Positions 12,254 through 25,026 are shown, numbered from the stretch's first letter. The stretch: DNA of 64,000 bases from Geosiphon pyriformis (GCA_016748015.1 JAAOMT010000275.1:214455-278454); one strand, 5' to 3'. Translations and numbers: made by a program. The notes: a model not told the origin generated them from the sequence alone.

Positions 12254-12855
12254 TCTTAAGATTAAATTATTTAATATTGTTTTTTACATTCAAATTATTA
12301 GTTCTGAATAAAACTCATCCAAAGACGAGAATTCTTTTAAATCAAATGAAATTATAGGAGAAACGAAATTTCAAGACGCAAAATTCCAACAGAATCAATT
12401 TTTAACGGTCCATTTTATAATAACGGGATGTGAAGAATAATTTTTTATAATAAACCAGCAACAAAAATTGAAAATTCAAAAGTTTCTTGAAGTCTTGGTG
12501 AGCAGCTTAGACCTTTGATCGAGTAAAACTCTAAATTGAGAAATTTCATTTGAACCGTCCTTCATTGTCTAAATATTGAGTGGCTTTAAATTTACGTGCA
12601 CACAAATATTTACGTAAATTTTGTCTAAAAAATACGGCACTTCTCAGTGGAGGTTTCAATAACTTATTCGGAATAAGCAATCTAATGACACAACGTAAAT
12701 GTATTTAAATAATTGATAGGGTTTGACTTTTTGAGATAAATAAAGTTAAGAAGGCTTTGAGAAATGAAGCTCCATAATTAAATGAGAATTTTACGAATTT
12801 TTTTTTCCCATATAGAAAGAAAATTTGAATATAACTAGGCATTTTTTTAAAGCAT

Positions 12856-14196
12856 TCAAGAACTCTGGTCATTATAACTTTTATACTTGCTACGACATTT
12901 TCCCATTTCATACCCGAAATAAGGACCTTGCCTTACAATCGACCTGTTAATTAAAATCTCTCCTCGGAATTTTTTGTTACATTTCTAAAATGGGGTTTGA
13001 AAATATCTTAGTTTACTCAAAAAAGTGGAAGACATTTAGAAAAAAACAATACTTACTGGGTGTTCAGTCTGAACCTTCATGTGACAATTATAAATAAGGG
13101 GGTAAGAACCAAATTCTGAATCTTGGCAATCACAATTGTCATATGGAATCCAATACTCGGTATTTGGATGCCGGAAATTCTTTTCCAAAAATAATGGAAC
13201 AAAGTCATTGCCAAACGTAACGCGATTTATTTGAATAGGAAAGGAAATGAGACGAACAAATGCTGCATCACCAATTCTTGGAGCTCCAAATGTGGTTACT
13301 TCAATTTTATGTTTTTTGAACATTTTGCTCGTGATTAGCCAAAAGTCAATTGCGGCATAGATTGCCAGAGCTTTCTTAAAAGTTTTGATTAGAATCAAAT
13401 TCATAAATTGATGTAGTTTAAGCATAAAAATATTCAAAAATCGTACCTACCTCCACCCTCACCATGACCCGTAAACAAAAACGTATAATTTTTATTGTCC
13501 AAGTATTTCTTAAGAAGATTCAAAACCTTGTCCTTCAATTTTCTTTTATATCTTTCGTAGGATTCCCATGGTACTTTCAAATTATAGTGGATACCGAACC
13601 CACCAAATTTCACAATCTTATTAGTCCCAGAATAATCCCAGTGGCGCATTCTATCATAGGTTAAGTCTCGCCCTTTGATCTGTATTATTATTGCACGCTG
13701 AAATCCATTTTTAATTTGAATCGATTCGTAACTTGGGGTCACCCATGCTACGTTAAAGCATTTTGAAAATATAATGTATAGATTAAAAAAACCTTTTTTA
13801 TTTTTAAAAAGCCAGCAAGTTTATTAGTTAATAACTACCGTAAATGTCTTTTTCGACAAACCCACTTTCAGGCAATAAACAATAGGTTTGATGGGCATAA
13901 TAAGCCATTTCAGCTAATAACTTCAACTTAAACAAATCCTTTAGTGGAGTTGGTTTAGGTACTTTGAATGCCCTTTTGGTGAAATTGTAATTTTGTGGTA
14001 CTTTAAGATACTCTGAAAGATTTGAATGAAAATAGTGTCCCTTGAGAATATTTTCAACAACGGTATTAGAAACATTGTGGTATGGCTCCAATTTATTATT
14101 GACAAAATGATTATGAAAAAGATTTGAGATAACAAACAGAATGGTAGTGAAAATGAAGAAAGCGTGTGTCTGTTGGGAAAATTTGAGGTAAATCAT
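12856..14196 (-). CDS. Class 3 lipase-like alpha/beta-hydrolase with glycine in place of the nucleophile serine
   Basis: Four exons on the minus strand (13839-14196, 13451-13747, 13057-13370, 12856-12984) join in phase to 365 residues. The introns of 72-91 bp have GT-AG ends (donors GTAGTT, GTAGGT, GTAAGT). An N-terminal hydrophobic stretch (about residues 13-27) suggests a signal anchor or signal peptide. The fungal class 3 lipase core is clear: the nucleophile-elbow block FTGHGEGGALAIYAAIDFWL, then TTFGAPRIGD, then FGNDFVPLF, and a C-terminal Cys-rich end with GPYFGYEMGKC. The usual elbow is GHSLGG; here the Ser is Gly215 (GHGEGG). The Asp of FGND (about 274) is retained; the catalytic His cannot be assigned with confidence. 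It may be a binding protein or pseudoenzyme and not a lipase. The gene is convergent with the HRD3-type gene and lies upstream-to-downstream with the methyltransferase on the same strand. Confidence 0.85.
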
Positions 14197-15236
14197 ATTT
14201 GAATTTGCGTTGGTACTCTAGGAAAAAGTTTGATAGTTTAGATTTTTTGCGAGAAATTTTATGGAAAGTCTAACACTCCAAATATAGGAAAGTTTGGATA
14301 TTTATTTAGAAGAGATAAAAAGGATACCAATATTTTTAAAGGATAAACTAAACAATCTATCTAATTTAAAAAAGTTAACTTTTTCGGGTTAACATTTTAG
14401 ACAAAAGAAGATTAGTTTTAGAAAATATTGTATCAAAATTTAAATATTAAAAAAAAAATTTTTTTCATTGACATTAAAACATATACTATTGAGTTAAGCG
14501 AGTAATCAATAATAAAATTTGAAAGTAAAAAAATTAGCGAGAATTGGAACCACTGTTTCAACTTGTAACTAAAAAAACGACAAGTTATTAAAATCTTTTA
14601 TATCTAGAGTTAAAGGAACAAATTAGCAAACAATTTTTTTGCTCTTCGCTAACTTGTCAATTGGAAGCATCAAAACTGTGTCGTAAAGTATTATTCTGAC
14701 AGTTGTATGTATGTATGTATGTATGTATGTATCAGTATAAAATTTAATTTCAAGAATTTTTCTTTTTGAGACTGCTGCAAACCAAATAATCATTTTCAAA
14801 GAGATTTTTATTTCAACTTGATTTTTTTGTATGATATTGAATATTTTTATGCTTAATGATTTGTCAAAACCAGCCAGTCTTATTGTGATAAGCTCTACTT
14901 TGACCTTTTGACATTATGAAAGGCAATGGTAAAAAGAACGATAACGATAACGATGATTATAACTATAACAATAACAATATTAATTATTTGTAAATTTAAA
15001 ATATAAATAATGACACTTGAGTGAAGATTTTTATTTGTTGATAAATTGGTGGATCAATCTTTAATTTACTTTATATTCTCTAGCGAAAATATTGCTCCCC
15101 TTGAATCCAAATCTTTTAATAAAATCTCTGTCAAATTTTACTCCTTTAGGTGAGACCCCATCCAAGAAAATTAGAAATTCTTAAATTTCAAAACAAGTCA
15201 ATAAAATAAACTTTATCATCTTAATTAGAAAAACTA
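14197..15236. other. Intergenic region, lipase-like promoter side and methyltransferase 3' flank
   Basis: About 1 kb without a credible ORF. It holds a (GTAT)7 tract at 14704-14731 and a short AACGAT/AACAAT-type array at about 14934-14980. The lipase-like promoter should lie at its left side (just above 14196) but no clear core element is recognisable. Confidence 0.5.
14704..14731 (+). repeat. (GTAT)7 microsatellite
   Basis: Seven perfect GTAT units; a similar array occurs at 18157-18187. Confidence 0.95.
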
Positions 15237-16474
15237 TCATAAATTTATCTTTTTTTGTGCAAAGACTTTCTGGGGCTTGATAAAAGTTTTACACACATCA
15301 ACCTCAGTTGAGAAATCTTGCAATTTCTGAAAATATTGTCTTTCTCCTAATTTCATATGTCCCATTAGATTTGGACCAAGCAATGTGAAAATTTTATGAT
15401 ATATTCCGTGGGTAAATTCACCTAAAAATTTTGAAATTTCATGAAAGAATCGAAATGTTAAAACATTGAAACTAAAATTGAGAATTAAAGAAATTCTCAT
15501 TACCTGTTTTACCGCCCCAACCTCCCACCGGTACCATTGCTTCTTCGGACATAATTTCTTCAAAATTACCCTCACTCTTTAATAACTCTGGGAACCGTAA
15601 AAATATAGATGGATCAATCTTGTTAACCTCAAGCTCTTTTCTTGCTGTTATGATGAAAAAGATTAAATTAAATTGGGAGGGGGAGGGGGAATTTTTATTA
15701 ATAATAACAATCAACTTTTACAATTAAAGGAAAACAAAAAGGGGGGGGGAATTCAACTCACTGGCTTCAATTAAACTAGACCCAACCGTCCCACAATTAA
15801 ATAGAAATGGAGGGGCTTCCACAATCTGTATTTAATTATTTCTCAATCTATCAAATTGTTATTTCTAAAAGTAAAAAACAAATAAACAAACAAACAAATA
15901 AACAAACAAACAAACAAGTAATTTCTTTACCTCTATCCAACCACCAGGTTTAAGAACCCTTGTAACTTCTTTAATCACAAACTCTTCCCATTGAGTACGC
16001 GTGAATGAGCTACACATTAATCTTAAATAAAGAAAATCAAAATTCCCATCCTGAAAGGGCAATCCTTCAAGAATATTCCTGTTATGAACATGAACATTAC
16101 TCGGCTTTAATTCTTCACATAATATATAAGATTTTTCAATTCCGTGAAAGGTACTATTTGGGAAATCGGATGCCATATCCGTAATCCATGTGCCCGGACC
16201 AGACCCAAAGTCTAGGACTACTGCACCAGACTTCAAGATTTCTTTAATTGGGGATGAAAAATTTCCATTGAAAACTGATTTGAACAAGTGGTGACATGCT
16301 TGCATTCGTTCAACTAAGAAAAGTTTTAATTTCAACATACGACTTTTTTAAGCTTTGAGAGATTAAAAATTTCAATAACGATCATTAAATACCTTCAACG
16401 TCATTAATAGGAAATATGTATTGATATGAGGTATCTTTATTGACCGACTCTTGCCGCGATAGAGAGGTCCCCAT
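15237..16474 (-). CDS. Class I SAM-dependent methyltransferase (UbiE/Coq5-like fold)
   Basis: Five minus-strand exons (16393-16474, 15931-16313, 15762-15825, 15504-15644, 15237-15421) join in phase to 284 residues. All four introns have GT-AG ends (79-117 bp). The SAM-binding motif I is VVLDFGSGPGTW at residues 59-70, followed by FHGIEKS (acidic residue for the ribose), then FDFLYLRLMCSSFT and RVLKPGGWIEIVEA, the usual class I post-I to motif III order. Length and order fit the large family of small-molecule methyltransferases expanded in Glomeromycotina, often N-terminally marked by a short variable leader before NFSSPI. The substrate cannot be read from sequence. The start at 16474 gives the longest in-frame N-terminus and an A-rich context. 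It lies downstream-facing toward the lipase-like gene on the same strand, 1 kb apart. Confidence 0.87.
15880..15917 (+). repeat. (AAAC)n tetranucleotide tract in methyltransferase intron 2
   Basis: About nine AAAC/AAAT units lie directly next to the 5' splice site of intron 2 (donor at 15930). Expansion here could alter the intron length but not the coding sequence. Confidence 0.9.
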
Positions 16475-17204
16475 TTCTTAGTTAGAAATAAAAAAGAAAT
16501 AAAAAAGAAAAAGAATGTGGCAGGGTTAGTTGAGTTGGGTAAGGAGTTGAATATTCGAAGGAAAACTAAGTTTTTTAAATGTCAAGAAGTGTAGGTTAGA
16601 AAACTTGGTTAGTTGAGGAGGGTTTTCAAAAGCGCAAATTGATTGCTACCATTTCAAGAAATGTTCACTCAGTATTGTCAAACAGTAACCTGAGATTTTC
16701 GACATTCAAACAGGAATTCTGCTTTTTCCCAGTTTTTCGGAATTTAGTAGTTAAGGTATAATATTGATAGTATTGATTGGTGCATTATGGTTTAACAAAT
16801 ATGTAGTGGGTAAAAGTAAAGTTAAAAAAACTTTAATTCAACCGTTGATTTGTGGTATGTTGTGCTTTATTTAATTAATTGACTTTATGCGTTGAGTTTG
16901 TAATTGAAAATTCCGAAGATCTAAAAAAAAAAAAGACTACTTCAATCAAAAAGTTAGTCTATTTTTAAAAGTTCCAAATTATGTCATGAACGATTGATCA
17001 TACTTGTATCTAAAGTGAGAAAAGAAAATATATTTTCAAAATTTGAATGAAATAAGATACTTTTTTTTTTTTTACAAGAAAATGCAGAGACATTTAATTA
17101 ATTTAAACCAATAATTTTTTGCAAGAAAAATATCATGATTTAAATCAGGAGCTAACACTTATAGGACAGAATATTTTGAGTTTAGGACCGAGAAAGATAT
17201 TTCA

Positions 17205-17250
17205 ATCATCATCATCATCATCATCATCATCATAATAATCATCATCATCA
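17205..17250 (+). repeat. (ATC)n microsatellite
   Basis: About 15 ATC/ATA units with one AAT-type interruption. The reciprocal GAT array lies 220 bp further on (17474-17506); the two are inverted relative to each other and could pair. Confidence 0.95.
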
Positions 17251-17473
17251 AATATATTTTTACAATATTGTCTTTTTAGAAAATAACGATTACTTAAACT
17301 CAACCAAAGGAAAAAGTTTATGTAAGAGATGTTTTAATGAAATACATAAATCATGTACATAATTTCTCTAATCAGAAATTTGATAATTCATCTACTTTTT
17401 TAGAGATATCTAAATTGTTTAATTGATCTTTTGCGATAAAAATTTACATAATAAAATATATTTCTATTCAAAC

Positions 17474-17506
<33 letters not shown>
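17474..17506 (+). repeat. (GAT)n microsatellite
   Basis: About eleven GAT units, complementary to the ATC array at 17205-17250. Confidence 0.95.
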
Positions 17507-17884
17507 GTTATTAAAAATATAATATATAATATTATTTAAAATTAAATTATTTCTGCAATCTTATTTCAGATTAAGAGAGAATGAAAATAATTTAATTTTC
17601 ATAGTATTTCAAATAAAAAAACATTGTTCTTTATAATTAAGAAGAATGTGGTATGTAAAAGTAAAGAAAATTTTTTTTTTTGATAATGCAATTTTTTTTT
17701 GATATGTAATATTTAATTTTTTTTGTTTTACTTTGGGGCAAACCTAATTATTGATGAACGTTCCTCATTTCTCAAAAAGTTTTTCAATGAAAATCGACCA
17801 AATGGAAGTCTCGAATTCTCGATGATAATCCAAGTTTAAAGCTCGATCTGTAACAAGAATGTTTGGTATCTAAACAAATTTTTA

Positions 17885-17912
17885 CCTACTACTACTACTA
17901 CTACTACTACTA
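17885..17912 (+). repeat. (TAC)n microsatellite
   Basis: About nine units of TAC (ACT) in noncoding DNA. Confidence 0.95.
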
Positions 17913-18150
17913 ATGAGAATAGTTTTAGAGTAATCTTCATCTTCTGAATTCTAGATTCTCTAAAATCAAAAAAAAAATCATTCCTGGTTCGATATTTCAA
18001 TAACACATTAAAAGAGTGATAATATCACTACTTTAGCAATTTTTTAGCAATAATCAATCCATATAAATTTTTTGATAATCCCTGAGAAAATGATTTCGGT
18101 TCTGGTTCGAATATAGTTATCGAGATTTATTGCAAAAAACCAATATATTG

Positions 18151-18156
<6 letters not shown>

Positions 18157-18184
<28 letters not shown>

Positions 18185-18187
18185 TGT
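18157..18187 (+). repeat. (GTAT)n microsatellite
   Basis: Seven or eight GTAT units preceded by a TATATAT stretch. Confidence 0.95.
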
Positions 18188-18554
18188 TTGATCTGCCTTA
18201 AAATTTCTAAAACTTTTTTGGTTGGAAGCCTACATCATTCATCATGTTAATCTTTTAATAATAGCATTATGATTGAAAATTTCAGGAAACTCCTAAATTA
18301 AAAATAAATAAAAAGGTCAATCTCTAAATCGAGAGACATGAAAGAAACTCCACGAAGAATATTTTCTAATTAAAAATTTTTAATTAACTTTCAAGATTTT
18401 TATAGTTCTTTTTATTCTCTCTACGATCCGTATATCGAAAGCGATCTTTAGGAAATTTCGCTCCTTAAAATGGTACTAAAAACGGTTAACCTTTTTAAGA
18501 AAACTCCTTAAAGGTTAAGATTTGATCATAAAGGGTTTATCTCAACAATTGTAC

Positions 18555-18597
18555 TCTTTCTCTCTCTCTCTGTTTCTCTCTCTGTTTCTCTTTCTCT
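18555..18597 (+). repeat. (CT)n pyrimidine tract
   Basis: TCTCTC runs interrupted by TTT, all pyrimidine except for single G bases. Confidence 0.85.
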
Positions 18598-20308
18598 GGA
18601 AAGTCTGAGAAAATCTTATTAATTAATTCAGAGATCAAATAGATAAACTCATTCCTAGCTTTAATTAGTTCGATAGTGACTGATAATTTGTTCTATTTAC
18701 AATTTTTAAAAAAAGGGATGTTCAATTGTGGCTCATGATTTCAAAAAAAAATAATGTGAGTTACGTTTATGTAAGCTGTATAATGTATGGCGCTGAAGAT
18801 ATACAGAGTATCACAATCGCCAGGGTCCTCAATTTTGAGATTCATAAAAAAAATTAAGCTTAAAAACTGAATTAATAAAACTGTTAAAAAATTATTGGTT
18901 TTTTGTTGAAGGAAAAAAAAAAGAAGCTTTCTTTAAAATCAGTCGTCTTGATTCGTCTCTATAAAAATAAAAAATAAAAAATAAAAAATGGTTTCATATT
19001 CTTTGTTAAATACTTATTTTAAATTTTTTCCAATTTTCAGGACCCAAAAAAATTCATTTCCCCGAGTGAAAATTATTCATATTTTTAAAATTTCATCAAT
19101 CATTCAAAGATTCAAAAGAAAAAAATTTCTGAAAGGGATTTTTCCTAAAAAATCATGTTGAAATTAAAAATTTTTTTACTCTTGGAAATTAGTGAGTGGC
19201 TCAAGAGAAATTGTATAGGAAGGGAACTGTTGCTAATATATATTAGTTGGTATGCATTAATTGACAAAAAAATTTTCACGATCGATCGATCGAACGAACT
19301 AAATTATCCAATTGAAATTGAGTCATATTTTTATAGGTTTCACTCCCTAATAATTCGATATCGCATTTATATAGAACAAGAATCGGCCGAGCCTAATAAG
19401 GACAAGTTTTCTTCTCTTAACTGTAGTTAGACAGGTTTGATTTTCATGACTAATTTCCCCAATTTTTTTGGGAATTTGCTAAATATTGTCCATCCCTTAC
19501 TGAATCCAATGTTAAAAGTTTTCATAAGCAATGACTAAGTCTGAAAGAGTTCTCAGGTCTCATCGAATCAAAGCGATAAAAGTTCAGATTCGAATAACTT
19601 TTAAATTCTCTATTTGGAGAAGTGGCAAGAACTGCCTAGCAAAGTAGGTTATGTGATAATCAAAGAAAATTTATTTAAACAAACAAAAGTAACTTTTTTT
19701 AGTCTTTTTTTCGGGTTGAATCGTTTCTCATCATAAGAATCTCACCTTTTTTGATTCATCAAATCACAAGCTTTCTCTTTCTTTCTCCTAAACTGTTCTA
19801 CAATTGTTGTAAGGCTCAAATTGAAAGCCATTCCTTAAAGTATACATAGACACACGCATACACACACAAAACAAACACATACACATACACATACGAAAAA
19901 TTCCATTTAATAATTAAAAACGAAGGCAAATATTTTTATTTTTCAAGTTTAAGAACAAGAAATAATTTTTAATTTGAAAAACTTTAAATTGAATCTCGGA
20001 AATCAAAAGGTTTTGAACGAATTAGGAAAAGATTTAGAAGTTTTTAGAATAATTTTTTTCTTTACCAAAGAATGCAACAGGGTTTGGTTCGATTTTATTT
20101 TTTTGTTTTCTGACCCTTGACAAAAAAAAATTTTTCAGTTTCTTTTTTTTTTTTTTTTTAGAATATGGCTATCTTTTTTACATTTTCGAATAAAAATAGA
20201 ATGAGCTTTAATGGGTTGAATTCCTTTTTTAACTTCTATAGCTTTTTGATTGATATATCACTTTCTTTTTTTATACACCTTTACATGACGTGAAAAACTA
20301 TTTATTGA

Positions 20309-20372
20309 TCATCAACATCATCATCAACATCATCATCATCATCATTATTATTATTATCATTATCATCATATA
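20309..20372 (+). repeat. (ATC)/(ATT) mixed microsatellite
   Basis: An imperfect run of ATC, AAC and ATT triplets over about 60 bp. Confidence 0.85.
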
Positions 20373-21345
20373 ATCAATTTTCTACATTATATTATAAAAA
20401 TGATTTTAGTCCTATCAATCAAATTCTTGCTAACTTAAGGTATATCCTTATGGCTTATAACACATTCTTAAAAAGTTTCTGATTGCAAATAAATTAAAAA
20501 TGATACAAAATTTAATTACAAGATATTTGATGACTCATAAAATAATCCTAATACTAATCCTAATAATAAAAAGGGCATTAATTAGCATCATAATGGGTAA
20601 CCTGTTAGAAGTTTACGTTTTTCCTTGGGGGTTTTGTTTAAGTAAAAAGGAGATAAAAAATTAATTAATTTTTGTCCTGGTCCTACCCTTACCCGCAGAT
20701 ATGCTAAATTAGTAAATACAGAAAAAGAAAATGTATATGTGATCTTTCAAAATTTAGGAATATAAATAAAATACCTCCATTCAACGACGGTCAGGATCAT
20801 CCAAAAATTATTTTTTTATTTTTTTCAATAAAAAATAATTCTAACGTGGACTTTACATAACCCCCATCAAAGAATAAACTTTTTAAAATATGAAGTCATG
20901 TTGCGGGTATTAAACCAAATGACGGAATTCCGAATAATTGTGATAAAAAAATTGGGAATTTTTGAAGTCGAAGCTTAAAACAATTAATCCGTGATCCGTG
21001 CCTCTTGGCAATCTACTGCGAGAATTACGAAATTCGAGTGAAAAGGTTCTAATTTTAGTTAATATCAAATCTTACTACGCCGGAAAAAATAATATTTTTC
21101 CCAACCGAGTATTCAAAACGAAGCCGAGTTTTTGATTTCAAATTCTCATTTACTTTTACTATTTTGGGAAAAGAACTACCAAATAATGACTAATACTAAT
21201 CTTCACATGAATTTCCTTTCGGAGAATAATCAAAAAAAATCTGATAATAATAATAATACTAATACAAGCGGTAATACTGGTTACTACAACCAATGACAAT
21301 CATGATCATCAAAAAAAAAGGGAACTCGGAGAATAAACGAACTTA

Positions 21346-21354
21346 ATGATGACG

Positions 21355-21406
<52 letters not shown>

Positions 21407-21418
21407 TAATAATAATTA
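21346..21418 (+). repeat. (GATAAT)n/(AAT)n microsatellite
   Basis: GATAAT hexamers pass into pure AAT units; AAT/AGT variants continue to about 21460. Long poly-Ile reading frames on both strands here are artefacts. Confidence 0.9.
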
Positions 21419-21572
21419 AGAATAAGAATAATAATAATAGTAATAGCAATAGTAATAGTAAAAAAAAAATATTTAATTTAGAAGTTTGGGCGCTGGTCCC
21501 GGTTAATATAGGTCCCACTGCAGGATAACAGATAATTTTATATACATCAAAACTCATCACCCTCCCATTCTA

Positions 21573-21576
21573 ACAC

Positions 21577-21609
<33 letters not shown>
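21573..21609 (+). repeat. (CA)n microsatellite
   Basis: About 18 CA units with one CG interruption. Confidence 0.95.
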
Positions 21610-22425
21610 GCAAAACATTTCACCTACCAAAACAAATCATTTGGCAAACATCTTTGTTTGGTTTGACAAAGGTTAAAAAGTTTACGGTAACTAGGATCAG
21701 GACCGTGAATTTGTTGCCCGAGTCGATGTTAAATAGTTGGGAACTGGGCAAACAGTGACTTGGTGTCACCGGTGTAGTAGTAGTAGTAGTCGTAGTAGAA
21801 AATAGTAGTTTCGTGGCGAAAAGTTAATGAATGAAAAAACTGCAGAGTTTACATAATGTGTGAGATGTTTTACATTTTAAAAAAATTTTATTATGCAAGG
21901 GGCTTAAAAAAAGTTGCACATTAGGATAGGATATCCGGAATAAATATTTTCATTGATTCTACCTAGGGAAAGTTGGAAAAGTTGGGGATTAGAGAAAAAG
22001 GATTAGGTCAGCAAGATTATTTTTTCATGGGATAATACACGGTACCTTCCTGAAACAGTGGAAAATTTTTATTTCAAAAATTTTTTTTTTTTGATGTTCT
22101 TTAAAGTTACCAAATCAAGGCACATGAAAGTGACTCATTTCGAGGAAACAAAAAAACATCGACAACGACAATAACAACATAGACAACAACATCGACAACA
22201 TAGACAACAACAACAACAAGAACGAGATTAGATGCATATTTACTATGATTTACCGTTAAAAAAGAAAATTTTTAACGTTCATCAAGAAAGTTTTTAATTT
22301 CAATTTCCAAATTTGGTTGTAAAAGAAAAAGAAAAAATAACAACAAACCGTCCCATTTTCATGTTTAAATGACATGAATTGACAATCTTTTTTCGACTTT
22401 TCAAATTTGATGATTGAAGATCAAA

Positions 22426-22426
22426 A

Positions 22427-22470
<44 letters not shown>

Positions 22471-22472
22471 AG
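22426..22472 (+). repeat. (AAAG)n microsatellite
   Basis: About eleven GAAA units. A second GAAA array passing into GA lies at about 23010-23062. Confidence 0.95.
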
Positions 22473-23002
22473 GGATATTGATTCATTCCCCCAATTATTT
22501 ATTAAACTTAAAATAAAATAAAAATTACGCCCAAGATTTATCTTATCAATTAATGATATTTGTGATTTCAAAAATTTTTTTTTTATAAATCACAAAACAT
22601 GAAATAATAAACGTAGTTCAAACGAAAAAGATGTAGATGAGTGAACCTATTTGTGTGATAGATTTATTTAAGAAATCCTTTGTATCACACATATATACAC
22701 ACACACACACGCACACACACAATTTTTTAAATTTTTCCTACGGTACTAACGAAACTCATTGATTTATGTAACATGAAAATAGGCTAAAAAATTATTTAGC
22801 TGTAAATGATCGGGAAATTCTTGTTACTTTGGCAAATTACCAGTTAGCCCATTCAAAAAAAAAAATTTCTAATTAACTCTTTTTAACGTTACCTGGAATA
22901 AAGAAGTATTCAATATTTTTTGATTATAAATTTTTTCCCAGTCTAAAGAATACTACAACAGTAGAACTTTCTTTCAAAGAATGTTTTTTTTCCAAAAAGG
23001 CA

Positions 23003-23009
<7 letters not shown>

Positions 23010-23046
<37 letters not shown>

Positions 23047-23062
23047 TAAAGAGAGAGAGAGA
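23010..23062 (+). repeat. (GAAA)n/(GA)n purine tract
   Basis: GAAA units followed by GA dinucleotides, about 53 bp of almost pure purine. Confidence 0.9.
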
Positions 23063-23577
23063 GCAGACTAAACCTTTTTTTCTTTTTCTTTTTTAACTCG
23101 CACTTTTTATCTGGTTTTAACCTGTAAAATTGGTTTCTTTATTCACAACAATCATCATCAGTAGCAGTAATAGTTTTGGCTTGTACTCGTACAGCCATGG
23201 AAATTAAAATAAAATTTCAAGAAAATTACAAGAATGGAAAAATATTTCAAAAATTGTGCCAAGATTATTTTGCTCACGCACAGTCTCTCTCCCCAACCCC
23301 TTGAATATAGCTTGGGTTAGGGTTGGACGGCTGAACTTTATTACTGGTAGTCGTGCATGAATTGATAAGATACTATAAATATACAATATTCTTTTTAGTG
23401 TTACCTAATTTTCATTTCCTAGTTAATGAAAGTAATTGGCTAAAAATTGGTAAATTTCACAAATGTAGGCAACTTGGCTTTATTATAGAATTTTTTTTTA
23501 AATTTAAAAGTAATTTGAAATAGTAGTGGAACAAAGAATTCCTAATTGGCATTGTTCAAACCGCAAAAAAATGGTGG

Positions 23578-23626
23578 CGGTGGTGGTGATGATGATGATG
23601 ATAATGATGATGATGATGATGATGGT
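23578..23626 (+). repeat. (GGT)/(GAT)n microsatellite
   Basis: GGT units grade into about twelve GAT units with one AAT. Confidence 0.9.
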
Positions 23627-24121
23627 GGGGTGAGTAGTTGTAAACAAATAATGTTAATTTCTGATTTTTGGTCAAAAATTTTCTAATTAACTAGTTGTTA
23701 ATATTATTACTTTTATGAATTAGAGAATTCTGGACGACTTTCGATAAAGATTTTCATTTTAATTTCACAACAATACTTTGTAAATCTAAAATTTCGCACG
23801 CCGAAAACCAACATCACCATACCTTGGAAATGATAAAAACGAAACAAAAGATCTTTAAAGAGAAAAAAAAAATGATACTATCTCTTATTGGTCTGGTCCC
23901 TGTACATTTTACTGCCGTGTGCGAGAGGAATTTCTACAACCTTAAAAAATTTTCTTATTTTAGCCAGTAGAAAATAATGGAATCTTCGTTGCTCTGCTTT
24001 GAAATGTAGTGGAACTAGTTAGCCGGTTAACTAACGAACGAACCTAGTGTATCCGATTTTTCCCAAATCGAGATATCTCGGCGTCAATGACAAAAAATTT
24101 AATAATGAATAATAATAATGA

Positions 24122-24126
<5 letters not shown>

Positions 24127-24166
<40 letters not shown>
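24127..24166 (+). repeat. (AAT)n microsatellite
   Basis: About thirteen perfect AAT units. Confidence 0.95.
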
Positions 24167-24168
<2 letters not shown>

Positions 24169-24797
24169 GATAATTTTTAAAGATTTAAAAAAGAAATCAG
24201 GTATTTTGGTTAAAGAATACAAAATAATATTTATGATAAATCATGAGAATGATAGAATTTTGAAAGTGTGGGTTATGAAAAACAAAAGGTGAGATCATAA
24301 TCGTTGTTTTAACCTATGAAAAGGTAGATGAGTATGATGATTATGTTTTGAAATTTGACCATTTTTTGCGAGAATTTATAATTATTATTAATAATGATTG
24401 ATTGATTGATGATTATAAATCGTCGATTACGCTAAACGCCGATAAATTAGAACGAAAGTTTTTTTTTTTTCCTTTTTTTTCTTTTACCAAAAAAATATAC
24501 TCTCGAAAACGAAAACGAAATCAATCAATCATCGTATGATTAAGGACGGAATTTTCAGAAAATCATGAAATATTAGGATAGGTATCCTGGAATAAGCAAG
24601 CGAAATATCTTAAATGAGGATAGAGTCAAAAAAAAAATGTTTTTAATAAAATGGTTTTTTTTTCTTAAACCTAACTCGTTCATGTTAAATGTGGGGGGTG
24701 AATGATAAATTTTATTTATTTATTTTTTTAAATCAAGTTTTCGCTTCTTTTTACTTTTTTTGAGTAAATGAATAAATTAGACTTTAAACAATTGTTT

Positions 24798-24908
<111 letters not shown>

Positions 24909-24957
24909 GAATCTTGAAAAATTTTATCTTTTTAGCAAAAGAAATCAAATATTTACC

Positions 24958-25026
<69 letters not shown>
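24958..25026 (+). repeat. (AAT)23 microsatellite
   Basis: About 23 uninterrupted AAT units, among the longest arrays in the window. Confidence 0.95.

Larger units (their letters stand above)
10873..12855. other. AT-rich intergenic region between convergent HRD3 and lipase-like genes
   Basis: About 2 kb separates the 3' ends of two convergent genes. The first 1.3 kb is extremely AT-rich. It holds a 69-codon ORF at 11485-11694 (Phe/Ile/Ser-rich, no recognised domain) that I do not accept as a gene. A (CAA)n tract and a (TA)n tract lie in the middle. From about 12300 the composition becomes normal; this is probably the lipase 3' flank. Confidence 0.5.

Noticed and set aside
19155-19430. 91-codon ORF in the large intergenic region
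   Set aside because: No recognised domain and no splice context; the region around it is microsatellite-rich noncoding DNA. Chance ORF is the simpler explanation.
21309-21560. Long poly-Ile/poly-Leu reading frames on both strands (also at 24031, 25462, 25787, 27452, 30367)
   Set aside because: They are translations of trinucleotide arrays without flanking coding signal.
23315-23330. GGGTTAGGGTTGG, telomere-like
   Set aside because: Less than two full TTAGGG units and no array; chance or interstitial trace.
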